Assembly: GCF_002005445.1 (NCBI RefSeq)
Contig: NZ_CP014692.1
Location: forward strand, 992,001-1,056,000
Reading direction: 5' to 3'
Origin: Acetobacter aceti
GTDB taxonomy: Bacteria > Pseudomonadota > Alphaproteobacteria > Acetobacterales > Acetobacteraceae
DNA: 64,000 nt
Every line of letters starts with the position of its first letter. Within the stretch, counting starts at the first letter, position 1. Positions 26,547 to 35,248 of the stretch are shown one piece after another. The translations under genes were made by a program, and so were the position numbers. The notes below the pieces were generated by a model. The model was not told the origin of the DNA. It worked only from the letters and a program-made list of their open reading frames with translations, and searched no databases.

Positions 26547-27482
26547 ATGAAGAAGAAACTTCTTGCAACCATGGTTTTTCTTGGCATGGGACTGCGCGTT
26601 CTGCCAGCTCATGCTGCTGAGACTGAAGCCTGTCAGACAGTTCGTATCGGCGATGTGGGCTGGTCGGACGCCACCGTTACTAACGGTATTACAATGAACC
26701 TTCTCACCGGGCTGGGTTATAAAACCCGTGAAACGATGGTGACGCTGGCCGTCGCCTATCTTTCGCTTGAAAATCATCAGCTGGACATCTTTATGAGCGA
26801 CTGGGAGCCTTCCGGCGCTTCCTATGTCGATCCGTATCTGAAGAGAGGCAAGGTTGAGCGGATCACAAAAAATCTTACCGGAGCGCATTATACTCTTGCC
26901 GTTCCGGATTATGTCGCAGCGCAGGGGCTGAAGGATTTCAAGGATATCGCTGGCTGGGCTGCAAAGCTCAACAGTACAATTTACGGCATCGAATCAGGCA
27001 ATGACGGAAACAAGATCATTCTTGACATGATCAAGGCCAATGATTTTGGGCTTGGCAAGTTCCATCTCAACGAAAGTAGTGAACAGGGTATGCTGTCGCA
27101 GGTCTCACGCGCCATTCCTGCCCAGAAACCGATTGTATTCCTTGCATGGGAACCGCATCCCATGAACATGAACTTTCATCTCACCTATCTGACAGGTGGA
27201 GAAAAGCAGTTTGGTTCGTCAGCAGAAGTCAACACGGTTGTTAGCCGTGGGTATGTGGAAAAATGCCCGAATGTTGGCCATCTGTTGAAGCAACTGACTT
27301 TCACCATCTCCGCTGAAAACGAGATGATGAAAACCATTTCTGAAAGTCGCACCAAGCCAGCGCAGGTGACCAAAGACTGGATGAAAGCTCATCCGGAAGC
27401 CGTAGAAAAATGGCTTGACGGCGTGACAACGGTTGACGGCAAACCGGGCCTGGCGGCGGTTAAAACCTATCTTGATCAATAA
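26547..27482 (+). CDS. choX: Choline-binding periplasmic protein
   Basis: The 311-residue protein begins with a signal peptide (MKKKLLATMVFLGMGLRVLP, cleaved near AHAAE). It has the aromatic-cage elements described for ChoX of Sinorhizobium: VGWSDATVTN, SDWEPS, AHYTLAVP and LAWEPHPMN. These hold the trimethylammonium group and favour choline over glycine betaine. The gene lies 165 bases after choV and is followed by a strong terminator, so the operon ends here. Choline specificity is inferred from motif positions, not from a modelled structure. Confidence 0.92.
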   Translation: MKKKLLATMVFLGMGLRVLPAHAAETEACQTVRIGDVGWSDATVTNGITMNLLTGLGYKTRETMVTLAVAYLSLENHQLDIFMSDWEPSGASYVDPYLKRGKVERITKNLTGAHYTLAVPDYVAAQGLKDFKDIAGWAAKLNSTIYGIESGNDGNKIILDMIKANDFGLGKFHLNESSEQGMLSQVSRAIPAQKPIVFLAWEPHPMNMNFHLTYLTGGEKQFGSSAEVNTVVSRGYVEKCPNVGHLLKQLTFTISAENEMMKTISESRTKPAQVTKDWMKAHPEAVEKWLDGVTTVDGKPGLAAVKTYLDQ

Positions 27483-27494
27483 AGCCCATTACAA

Positions 27495-27520
27495 AAGCCG
27501 GGGTATCAGCGCCCCGGCTT
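27495..27520 (+). terminator. Terminator of the cho operon
   Basis: AAGCCGGGG at 27495-27503 pairs perfectly with CCCCGGCTT at 27512-27520. An A-rich stretch precedes the stem and TTTAT follows, 13 bases after the choX stop. The flanks let it work in both directions, serving zur on the opposite strand as well. Confidence 0.85.
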
Positions 27521-27563
27521 TATCGTCTGTATGAGAAACGCAGATTGATTTTGTCCTGCTGAA

Positions 27564-28070
27564 CTACGCGGGAGCCACACATTTCGCACACAGCCCCTCA
27601 ACCTCGACAGTTGTATGCTGAAGCCGGAAACCTGATTTTTTGGATGCGGCGGCAATTGATGCCAGAATAGTGGGATCTTCAAGTTCCGTGACGCTGGAGC
27701 AGTTGCGGCAGATCAGGAACTGGCTGGCATGAACGCAATCAGCATCGTGCTCGTGGCAGGGTGCGCGACCCAATGTGTGCGTGCAGGGCATGAAGGCTGA
27801 CAGGCGTTCGATCTTGTGGATCAGCCCGAACTCCATCAGGAATTCCAGCGTCCGGTAAACTGTTGGAGGGGCGGCGTTCCCCTGCAACGCCTGCAGGCGC
27901 TGCAGGAGGTCATACGCGCCCAGTGGCACATTGGCTTCAAGCATCAATCCAAGAATCTGGCGACGCAAGGCTGTCAATCGAACGTTTCTGCGTACGCAAA
28001 GCTCATCCGCGCGCGCAAGAAGCGTCTCTACGGAGGATGAAAACAGGTGTGGTTCGGCGTCAGTTGTCAT
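27564..28070 (-). CDS. zur: Fur-family regulator, probably Zur
   Basis: The protein of about 168 residues has a winged helix with PPTVYRTLEFLMEFGLIHKI and two CxxC pairs (ICRNCSS and LCAKCVA) that hold the structural zinc in Fur and Zur proteins. The sequence between them, PCTHTLGRAPCHEHDADCVH, has three Cys and several His. The early start and that spacing resemble Zur more than Fur, so the likely role is repression of zinc uptake. The ATG at 28070 is preferred; 28082 is an in-frame alternative. No zinc-uptake gene is adjacent. Confidence 0.8.
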   Translation of the reverse strand: MTTDAEPHLFSSSVETLLARADELCVRRNVRLTALRRQILGLMLEANVPLGAYDLLQRLQALQGNAAPPTVYRTLEFLMEFGLIHKIERLSAFMPCTHTLGRAPCHEHDADCVHASQFLICRNCSSVTELEDPTILASIAAASKKSGFRLQHTTVEVEGLCAKCVAPA

Positions 28071-28127
28071 GGCAAACGACATGGTAGGCTATAACCGATG
28101 CGCTGCCCACCCATGCCACGTGCAGTC

Positions 28128-28895
28128 TTACCATCTCTGGCGGGCGGCCTGAGCCAGCATCTCGGGAATCAGTTCGGTTTCAGGAAGATTTTTCCAGTAT
28201 TTGGGCGACATCTCGGACCGCATTGCCTTCACCTTGACCCGCGCAGGGTTGAAGATGGAGCGGTAATAGGTTTTCCATAATGCTTCCGCCTCATCCTCAA
28301 AGATGGTCCGTGCACAGGTTTCTCTGGTGACGACGCAGGTTTCTCCATCCCACCCGATAGAGCCTTTCGGCGTGAGAATCATCCAGTTCATATCGGTAAA
28401 ACGTCGAGCAAAAAACGGAGCTGCTTTTTCGAGAATGTGGTGTTCGGGTTCAAACCAGGCGGCGAAATGGCGGGAATTGCTGCCTACCGGAGTTTTTTCC
28501 CTGAACCGTACAAACGCTTTCATCTTGTGCACTTCCCGGCTGATCTGGTGAGTCATCCTGCTGGCCATGACGACGTCGGAATCAGTTCCTGTTTTCAGAA
28601 GGGCTGGATCTCTCCTGCTGCGCCAGAGGATGCGATAGGCGAGCGAGAACTTTTCAGGATTGGCGTGGCATAAAAGAGTTTCAAGAAAATGTAGACAGTC
28701 CTTGCTGATTTTCTGAGAGAAGGAAGTGCTGGTTACAGGCTTCGGATCTGGTTGGGAAAACAGATCGTCCTGTTCGGATGAGCTTCGCCAGACGACATGA
28801 TCGGGTGAAATCCCGGCTTCCAGAAGCGGTCGGGCATAGAGGCGCCAGAGAGCAAAAGGAGCGGCTTCGGGTAAAGATACGAGATGCTCTTTCAC
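28128..28895 (-). CDS. DUF4130 / TIGR03915-type putative DNA repair protein
   Basis: This 255-residue protein matches the family usually found beside a radical-SAM DNA repair protein. Features are the FLETLLCHANPEKFSLAYRILW region, MTHQISREVHKMKAFVRFRE and the FFARRFTDMNWMILTPKGSIGWDGE stretch. In many bacteria this domain is fused to a uracil-DNA-glycosylase-like domain; here the C terminus ends soon after WKTYYRSIFNPARVKVKAM, so the glycosylase part is absent. Its start overlaps the stop of the radical-SAM gene by four bases. Function in DNA repair is proposed for the family but not shown in detail. Confidence 0.8.
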   Translation of the reverse strand: MKEHLVSLPEAAPFALWRLYARPLLEAGISPDHVVWRSSSEQDDLFSQPDPKPVTSTSFSQKISKDCLHFLETLLCHANPEKFSLAYRILWRSRRDPALLKTGTDSDVVMASRMTHQISREVHKMKAFVRFREKTPVGSNSRHFAAWFEPEHHILEKAAPFFARRFTDMNWMILTPKGSIGWDGETCVVTRETCARTIFEDEAEALWKTYYRSIFNPARVKVKAMRSEMSPKYWKNLPETELIPEMLAQAARQRW

Positions 28896-30124
28896 AACAG
28901 TGACAATTGTTGGGGTGGTGGAGCAAAGAGAGATTTGAGATTCAGTCGGTCAATCAGTTTGACAGGTCGCCAGTCAGGGGTGGTGATGAAGGGGCGTATT
29001 TTTCTCAGACTGACACGTAGCCGCTCCAGATCATCCAGACGGATGGTTTTGTGGCGGCGGGTCGCAAGAAGAATCTTCACGGAACGAGGCCCCAGACCCG
29101 GCACACGCAACAGCAGTTCATGTGGAGCCTGATTGATATCGACCGGGAAGGTGGCGCGGTTGTCCAGAGCCCAACTGAGTTTCGGGTCAACTTCCAGATC
29201 CAGCATGCCGTCGGGGCGGCTCTCAGTGATTTCCTGAAACTGAAAACCGTAAAAACGAAAGAGCCAGTCAGCCTGATAAAGACGATGCTCACGAAGAAGT
29301 GGCGGTTTCTGGATCGGAAGAGCCTGCGAGGCGTGAGGAATAGGACTGAAAGCGGAATAATAAACGCGCTTCAGCCGGTAATCGGAATAGAGCGCGGAAC
29401 TGCTTGAAAGAATATCCTGATCTGTTGCGGCGTCTGCGCCGACAATCATCTGTGTGCTCTGGCCGCCGGGCGCAAATCGGGGAGGGCGTCGTCCGGCAAG
29501 AGTGTTTTCCTTCGTCGCTTCCATTTTTTTGCGGATATGTCCCATGGCGGAACGAATGCCGACAGCATTCTTCTCCGGCGCATATTGGGTCAGCCCGGTT
29601 TCGGTGGGCATTTCCACATTGATGGAGAGCCGATCGGCATACAGACCGGCTTCCGCCAGCAGATCGGGTGATGCATCCGGGATGGCTTTCAGGTGAATGT
29701 AACCCCGAAATCCCCTGTCAAGACGAAGAACTTTGGCGACGCGCACGAGCTCTTCCATGGTGTAATCGGAAGAGCGGATGATGCCGGAAGACAGAAAGAG
29801 TCCTTCGATATAGTTCCGTCGATAAAACTCCATTGTCAGCCAGACGATTTCTTCGACCGAGAAGCGGGCGCGCTCCACACCGGAAGAAACCCGGTTGATG
29901 CAGTAGGCGCAGTCGTAGATGCAGAAATTCGTCATCAGGATCTTGAGCAGCGAAACACAGCGGCCATCCGGCGTCCATGAATGACAGATGCCGCTGCGCT
30001 CCGTCGATCCCAGCCCTGCTTCTTTAGTTGACCCACGCCGATCCGAGCCGCTCGATGCACAGGATGCATCGTATTTTGCGGCGTCCGACAGAAGGGCGAG
30101 TCGTTCCGAGAAAGTGCGTTTCAT
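28892..30124 (-). CDS. Putative DNA modification/repair radical SAM protein
   Basis: The 410-residue protein has a radical-SAM cluster motif C-x3-C-x2-C (NFCIYDCAYCINR, Cys68, Cys72, Cys75). It has a further helix-hairpin-helix near the C terminus (APHELLLRVPGLGPRSVKIL) typical of DNA-binding proteins. This combination is the TIGR03916-type family, always seen with the DUF4130 partner that follows. It may repair a damaged base by radical chemistry. The two genes are translationally coupled. Confidence 0.85.
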   Translation of the reverse strand: MKRTFSERLALLSDAAKYDASCASSGSDRRGSTKEAGLGSTERSGICHSWTPDGRCVSLLKILMTNFCIYDCAYCINRVSSGVERARFSVEEIVWLTMEFYRRNYIEGLFLSSGIIRSSDYTMEELVRVAKVLRLDRGFRGYIHLKAIPDASPDLLAEAGLYADRLSINVEMPTETGLTQYAPEKNAVGIRSAMGHIRKKMEATKENTLAGRRPPRFAPGGQSTQMIVGADAATDQDILSSSSALYSDYRLKRVYYSAFSPIPHASQALPIQKPPLLREHRLYQADWLFRFYGFQFQEITESRPDGMLDLEVDPKLSWALDNRATFPVDINQAPHELLLRVPGLGPRSVKILLATRRHKTIRLDDLERLRVSLRKIRPFITTPDWRPVKLIDRLNLKSLFAPPPQQLSLL

Positions 30125-30294
30125 AGCGTGTTCATGATATGTTCCATTTTGGGACGCGTCAAATATTTCTGATGGACTACGAGAAAGAGTTCTCCGATAA
30201 AATATGTATATTTTTTACATATATGAAGAGGTCTGAGAGCTTTGCTTCAAACCCGCAAAGAGTAGCGATCCTTTTGACCATGAGTCGTTAAAAC

Positions 30295-30323
30295 GGGAAG
30301 AGAGGTGAACGGTGACTCTTCCC
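30295..30323 (-). terminator. Terminator of the truncated receptor gene
   Basis: Read on the minus strand, GGGAAGAG (30323-30316) pairs with CTCTTCCC (30302-30295) and is followed by GTTTTAACG. It lies just downstream of the receptor fragment's stop at 30334, so the fragment still ends in its original terminator. Confidence 0.7.
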
Positions 30324-30333
30324 TTGATACGTT

Positions 30334-31275
30334 TTACCAGGTGTAGCCGATGCTGGCCTGTGCGTTGCGGCGCTCTCCGTAGTAGCAGAATTCCTGCCCG
30401 TAAGAGGCATAGGCCAGACAGTTGGCGACAAACCGCTTGTCGAAGATATTGCGAACGCTGGCTGCCGCCATCCATCCGTGCAGGGACGGAGAAAGTTGGG
30501 CGAGATCGTAACGCAGGGAGCCATCGAACAGCGCGTATTGTGGAACCCAGACGCTGCCGTATGAGGCTTCGCCGCCATAAGCTTTGGCGGTGTAACGCAT
30601 GCCGCCGCCAAAGCCGAGGCCTTTGACTGGACCGGAAGGCAGTGTGTAGAACGCAAACAGGGAAGCGTTGCCTTTTCCTGACTGGATCAGTGGTTTTCCC
30701 GTTGAATCATTGTGGACTTTCTGCACGCTGATCGCTGCGGTGAGGACAAGGTTCTTGTAAGGTTCGGCATGCGCTTCAAACTCGAAGCCGTCGGAATGGA
30801 CTTTTCCGCTTTCAGTGTTGAAACCCAGAGCAGAATTTGTCGCCACAAGCACATTGGTCTGTTCGATATGGAAGCCGGCGACGGTGAAAAGGACGGTTGT
30901 GCCGGGAATCTGATATTTCAGTCCACCTTCAAGCTGTTTGCCAAGGGACGGGTTAGCCTGACGCATGGTTCTGCCGCCGTCGTTCGAGACAATTCCCGAC
31001 TGTGGCTGGAAGGACGTGGAATAGCTGATATAGGGAGCAAGTCCGAAATCAAAGTGATAGAGACCTGATGCGCGCCAGGTGATCTGGCTCGGGTCCTGAT
31101 TACTGTCAGTGTGGGTCAGTGTTTCCATCTGATGGGACCGATACCAGTCATTGCGAATGCTGCCTGTCAGCACCAGACCGCGCCAGCGAATTTCGTCCTG
31201 CCCATACACGCCGACCTGATGCGAGTGGGTTTGATAAGCAACGTAGCTGTTTAGTCCCGTGTTTTGATGGTGCAT
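30334..31275 (-). pseudogene. TonB-dependent siderophore receptor, 3' part only
   Basis: The remaining 313 residues form the C-terminal beta barrel of a ferric-siderophore receptor, with typical segments such as SGLYHFDFGLAPYISYSTSF, GGLKYQIPGTTVLFTVAGFH and the final strand ASIGYTW. Such receptors are normally about 700 residues; the signal peptide, plug domain and first half of the barrel are missing. The break lies at the edge of the insertion-sequence scar at about 31275, where an in-frame TGA precedes the first Met. The gene cannot make a working receptor. No other part of it is recognisable on the far side of the scar. Confidence 0.88.
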
Positions 31276-31303
31276 TATTCAGTCAGGAATGGAGGGATGC
31301 ACT

Positions 31304-31743
31304 GTGGGACAGATTTTACACGGGAGCGCCCGCACGACAGAGGCGGTCCGTCGAGCGATACACGATAGTCAAGAGAGCCTGAGGGTTCTGGCCAGGCGTT
31401 ATGGGATCAACCCGAAGACGGTTGCGAAGTGGAAGAAGCGCACTGCGGTCGGTGATTTGCCGACCGGCCCCAAAGACGCGCATTCGACGGTGCTGAGCAT
31501 TGAGGATGAGGCGATCATCGTTGCTTTCCGCCGTCACACGCTGCTGCCGCTGGACGACTGCCTCTACGCACTCCAGGCGACGATCCCGCACCTGACGCGA
31601 TCATCCCTGCATCGCTGCCTGCAACGACACGGGATCAGCCGACTACCCGAGGTGACGGGAGACAAAAAACCCAGGCGCAAGTTCAAGGCTTATCCGATTG
31701 GCTATTTTCACATTGATATTGCTGAAGTGCAGACTGCGGAGGG
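31304..31743 (+). pseudogene. IS481-family transposase, N-terminal fragment
   Basis: Starting at the GTG at 31304, the frame encodes a helix-turn-helix (LRVLARRYGINPKTVAKWKK), the LPLDDCLYALQATIPHLTRS segment, and the start of the integrase core (KFKAYPIGYFHIDIAEVQTA) with the first catalytic Asp. It breaks after AEGS where the IS5 copy begins. The rest of the frame to 31885 is antisense to the IS5 fragment and is not real coding sequence. Confidence 0.85.
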
Positions 31744-32163
31744 TAGCCGGCGTTACGCAGGGTCGCGTCAAACCGATCAAACAGTCTTTCAATCGCACCA
31801 GCCTGGATCAGACGCTCACGAAACAGCCAGACCGTTTTGGCATCAGGCACACAATCCGACAGCCCAAGCCCCAGAAAGCGCATGAAGGAGAGACGGTCGT
31901 TGATCAGGTATTCTGTCCGCTCATCGGACAGGTTGTTCAACGTCTGGATCACCAGGATTTTGAACATCAGCACCGGATCAAACGGTGGATGCCCGCCTTT
32001 GCGCCCGTCTGAATAAGCCAGAGCCTGCTCCAGATCAGGGCCGGAAGACTTCAAAATCCACAGCCCGGGAAAAGGCTTCAAGCTGATCACCAAGACCGCT
32101 CAGACGGGCCAGCCGCTCCTCAACATCAAAGAAACCGGGCTGCTTCACCCTCCATCCTCCCAT
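31744..32163 (-). pseudogene. IS5-family transposase, N-terminal fragment with frameshift
   Basis: From the ATG at 32163 the frame runs through KQPGFFDVEERLARLSGLGD to FEVFRP and then hits a stop. One extra A at about 32037 (plus strand) causes the shift, and the frame picks up again as DLEQALAYSDGRKGGHPPFD through DRLSFMRFLGLGLSD and RFDATLRNAGYP. Catalytic residues of the 3' half are missing. The fragment is therefore broken by both a frameshift and a truncation. Confidence 0.85.
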
Positions 32164-32224
32164 CATCACACCAGCGATGGAATCACAGCCAACAGTTCAG
32201 AGCCAGGGGTTCTTCGAACCCTCC

Positions 32225-32459
32225 AGGTCGGCTTTCCTCTGGAATGCGCGCCGGAGGATTATCGCGGGCTCAGCGGTTTGCTATGCGGGGCATAACACCG
32301 GCATAAAGGTATCTCCCCGGTTCGCCATCAATACGGTTTTCTGACAGCCTCTCCTGCCAGCTTCCTGAAACAGTCTGCTGTTTTTTCGATGGACAACATT
32401 CCGGGTTCGAACCAATCTGTTCCTGAATGCTCCTGCAGGAGAGACAGGATTGGAATGGA
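32225..32459. other. Gap between IS scar and permease, with a 12-bp palindrome
   Basis: No convincing gene is seen. A short plus-strand frame at the left edge (reading LQVGFPLECAPEDYRG and ending in TAA at about 32295) may be the tail of a gene lost in the insertion event. CTCCTGCAGGAG at 32431-32442 is a perfect 12-base palindrome just upstream of the permease start and might bind a regulator. Confidence 0.4.
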
Positions 32460-33920
32460 ATGACTGAGTCGACGATCAGCCGGAACAGCACCAGTGAAGG
32501 CTATAAAAAGACTTTGGGGCGCAGGCAGATGCAGATGATCGCCATTGGCGGTTGTATCGGCACCGGTCTTTTTCTGGGTGCGGGAAATCGTCTTCAGCAG
32601 GGAGGTCCCTCGCTAGCCATTGTCTATGCGGTGTGCGGGCTGTTCAGCTTTTTCATTCTGCGGGCTCTTGGTGAACTGACCATGTATAGTCCGAGCAGCG
32701 GAAGCTTCGTGTCCCATGCCCGGCAGTTCCTGGGCGACAAGGCGGCCTATGTGGCGGGATGGGTGTCATTCCTTAACTGGGTGATGACCGGAATTGCCGA
32801 CATCACAGCTGTGGCGCTTTACATGCATTTCTGGGGAGCGTTTGCGTCTCTCCCGCAATGGCTGCTGGCTCTGATTGCTCTGTGCATTGTCACAGGCATG
32901 AATATGATCGGCGTCAAATATTTTGGAGAAATGGAATTCTGGTTTTCCATGATCAAGGTGGCCGCTCTGATCGTCTTTCTGATCGCGGGCACGGTCATTC
33001 TTGGTTCCGGCATGCCGATAGCAGGTCATGAGACAGGGTTTCACCTCATCGCGGATAATGGTGGTTTCTTCCCGCACGGCATGCTGGCGGCGCTTGCACT
33101 GACGCAGGGCGTGGTTTTCGCCTATTCCGGCATTGAACTGATCGGCACGGCGGCGGGGGAATGTGACAATCCCCATGAGATACTGCCGCGAGCCATCAAC
33201 AGCGTGATCTGGCGTATTGCTGTTTTCTATGTCGGGTCGGTGGTGTTGCTGGTCTGCCTGCTGCCATGGACGGCCTATCAGGCTGGCGAAAGTCCGTTCG
33301 TCACATTCTTCAATGCTCTGGGCGTGCCTTACGCAGACAGCGTGATGAATTTCATCGTGCTGACGGCGGCGCTGTCCAGCCTGAATTCCGGTGTTTATTC
33401 CACCAGTCGGGTCCTGCGCGCTCTTGCCCTGGGTGGCGCAGCTCCGCGATTCCTGGGGGCCATGAACAGTCACTCCGTGCCCTATGCGGGCATTTTATTG
33501 ATTGCCGCCTTTTATCTTGTCGGTGTCGTTCTCAATTATATTGTGCCGCAGAGTGTTTTCGAGATTGTTCTCAGTTTTGCGGCAATCGGAATCATCTGCA
33601 CATGGGGCATCATTATATTGAGCCAGCTCGTCTTCCGCAGGGCTGTCGCTCGTGGAGAAATTGTCGCTCCCACTTTCCGCATGCCGGGCGCGCCGTTCAC
33701 GTCCTGGCTGACACTGGCTTTTCTGGTGGCTGTCGTTGTGCTGATGGCGTGCGATTATCCCGCCGGGACCATCACCGTTGGAGCGACACCCCTTCTGGCG
33801 ATTGTTTTTGTGATCGGCTGGTATCTGACACCCAGCAAACCGCCTATGCTGATGCCGGAAACGCCGATGTCTCCAACACTCACCGATATGGTGATGCACG
33901 AACGACCGGAAATGCCCTGA
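32460..33920 (+). CDS. ansP: Amino acid permease, probably L-asparagine (AnsP-like)
   Basis: The 486-residue protein is a 12-segment transporter of the AAT/APC family. The opening is YKKTLGRRQMQMIAIGGCIG, with conserved LRALGELTMYSPSSGSFVSH and the DITAVALYMHFWGAF and EMEFWFSMIKVAALIVFLI blocks that match AnsP-type asparagine permeases better than the GABA or aromatic types. The start at 32460 opens with polar MTESTISRNST; an earlier in-frame codon at 32427 is less likely. Substrate assignment within this family is uncertain and could also be another neutral amino acid. Confidence 0.8.
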   Translation: MTESTISRNSTSEGYKKTLGRRQMQMIAIGGCIGTGLFLGAGNRLQQGGPSLAIVYAVCGLFSFFILRALGELTMYSPSSGSFVSHARQFLGDKAAYVAGWVSFLNWVMTGIADITAVALYMHFWGAFASLPQWLLALIALCIVTGMNMIGVKYFGEMEFWFSMIKVAALIVFLIAGTVILGSGMPIAGHETGFHLIADNGGFFPHGMLAALALTQGVVFAYSGIELIGTAAGECDNPHEILPRAINSVIWRIAVFYVGSVVLLVCLLPWTAYQAGESPFVTFFNALGVPYADSVMNFIVLTAALSSLNSGVYSTSRVLRALALGGAAPRFLGAMNSHSVPYAGILLIAAFYLVGVVLNYIVPQSVFEIVLSFAAIGIICTWGIIILSQLVFRRAVARGEIVAPTFRMPGAPFTSWLTLAFLVAVVVLMACDYPAGTITVGATPLLAIVFVIGWYLTPSKPPMLMPETPMSPTLTDMVMHERPEMP

Positions 33921-33963
33921 TAACGCCGCTTTGAGTTTTTTTTAATATTATCTTCTTTGCGGG

Positions 33964-33987
33964 GGAGGTGGCGCAGGCCACCACTCC
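33964..33987. repeat. GC-rich hairpin after ansP
   Basis: GGAGGTGGC at 33964-33972 pairs with GCCACCACTCC at 33977-33987, with one bulged base. It lies between the permease and the aldolase gene. A run of eight T and AT-rich sequence stands before it, so it might terminate transcription arriving from the right on the minus strand; its role is unclear. Confidence 0.35.
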
Positions 33988-34183
33988 GTGTAAATGTCAT
34001 GCGGTCTGGATTGGGCCACTCGGATTTCAGTCCTTTTGGGTTTCGTCGGTGTGATGCAGGGAACCGGAAGGGTGTGGGGTCGATGTTTCTCCTGTCGCGG
34101 CATGGCTCGACTCTGAAAGGCAACATCGGCTGTTCGGGCGTTCCCAGGCACGCACCATACGTTAAGAATAAAGGGTAATAAGA

Positions 34184-35080
34184 ATGTCCAACGACCGTAT
34201 GAAAAGCCAGATTTCGGAAAAGGGCGGCTTTATCGCGGCACTCGACCAGAGCGGAGGCTCAACGCCGGGCGCTCTGAAAGCTTATGGCATTCCTGAGACG
34301 GCCTATTCTTCCGAAGAAGACATGTTCCGTCTTATCCACGACATGCGCGTGCGAATCATCACGGCTCCGAGCTTTTCGGGGGAGAAGGTGATTGGTGCGA
34401 TCCTGTTCGAACGCACCATGGATGGCCTCGCCAACGGCAAGCCGGTTCCGGCTTATCTGTGGGAGGAGCGTGGCGTCGTTCCGTTCCTGAAGATCGACAA
34501 GGGTCTTGAGGACGAAGCCGACGGCGTACGTCTGATGAAGCCGAATCCGGGTCTCGATGGACTGCTGGAACGTGCCGCGAAACTGGGGGTCTACGGCACC
34601 AAAGAGCGCTCGGTCATCAATCTGCCGAATCAGGAAGGCATTGCCGCCGTTGTGAAGCAGCAGTTCGAGATTGCTCATCAGGTCGCGTCTCACGGTCTGG
34701 TTGCGATCATCGAGCCGGAAGTTCTGGTCAAAAGCCCCGACAAAAAGGGCGCTGAAGCCATCCTGCACGATGAGCTGCTCAAGGCGCTCAACGCCATGCC
34801 GGGCGACTACAAGGTCATGCTGAAGGTCACGATTCCCGAGGTTGCCGACCTGTATGAAGATGTTGGCAGGCATCCGCGCGTCGAGCGTGTGGTGGCGCTT
34901 TCAGGCGGTTACTCGCTCGATGAGTCCTGTGAGCGTCTGAAGAAGAATCACGGCATGATCGCCAGCTTCTCCCGCGCGCTGCTTGGTGGGCTCCAGGACG
35001 GCATGTCCGATGCTGAATTTGACGGCGCACTCGGCAAGACGATCGACAGGATTTATGACGCTTCAGTGAACAAGGTCTGA
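34184..35080 (+). CDS. fda: Class I fructose-bisphosphate aldolase
   Basis: The 298-residue protein is the short bacterial class I type. It has FIAALDQSGGSTPGALKAYG near the N terminus, the VAIIEPEVLVK block around residue 175, and the Schiff-base Lys214 in VMLKVTIPE. The enzyme cleaves fructose 1,6-bisphosphate without a metal. It is monocistronic: a promoter region precedes it and a strong 16-bp hairpin follows. In acetic acid bacteria it would serve gluconeogenesis and the lower part of sugar metabolism. Confidence 0.95.
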   Translation: MSNDRMKSQISEKGGFIAALDQSGGSTPGALKAYGIPETAYSSEEDMFRLIHDMRVRIITAPSFSGEKVIGAILFERTMDGLANGKPVPAYLWEERGVVPFLKIDKGLEDEADGVRLMKPNPGLDGLLERAAKLGVYGTKERSVINLPNQEGIAAVVKQQFEIAHQVASHGLVAIIEPEVLVKSPDKKGAEAILHDELLKALNAMPGDYKVMLKVTIPEVADLYEDVGRHPRVERVVALSGGYSLDESCERLKKNHGMIASFSRALLGGLQDGMSDAEFDGALGKTIDRIYDASVNKV

Positions 35081-35111
35081 CTGATCCGTCAAATCTGAGG
35101 TTTTCCGCCAG

Positions 35112-35150
35112 ACAGCACGATCCATATTTTTTATATATGGATCGTGCTGT
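35112..35150 (+). terminator. Terminator of the aldolase gene
   Basis: ACAGCACGATCCATAT at 35112-35127 pairs perfectly with ATATGGATCGTGCTGT at 35135-35150; the loop is AT-only and TTT follows. It stands 31 bases after the aldolase stop and separates it from pdc. Confidence 0.85.
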
Positions 35151-35248
35151 TTCCATATAGTGGTCATGAGGTAAGTCCCTCGTCAGAATGCTTTTCAAAT
35201 GAGGGGTCGGGCATGAAAGCCCGGCAAATCCTGTAGAGGAGCATTTCC

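Larger units (their letters stand above)
31276..32224. mobile_element. Scar of fused IS481 and IS5 remnants
   Basis: The interval holds the 5' part of an IS481-family transposase on the plus strand joined, at about 31745, to the 5' part of an IS5-family transposase on the minus strand. Both lack their 3' halves, so neither can transpose. The right edge is set at the GGGTTCTTCGAACCC palindrome ending near 32224, taken as the outer end of the IS5 copy. The left edge is only approximate. A deletion between two inserted elements is the simplest history. Confidence 0.75.

Noticed and set aside
31683..31885. Continuation of the plus-strand IS481 frame to 31885
   Set aside because: After about 31745 the bases are antisense to the IS5 transposase, and the translation loses all IS481 similarity.
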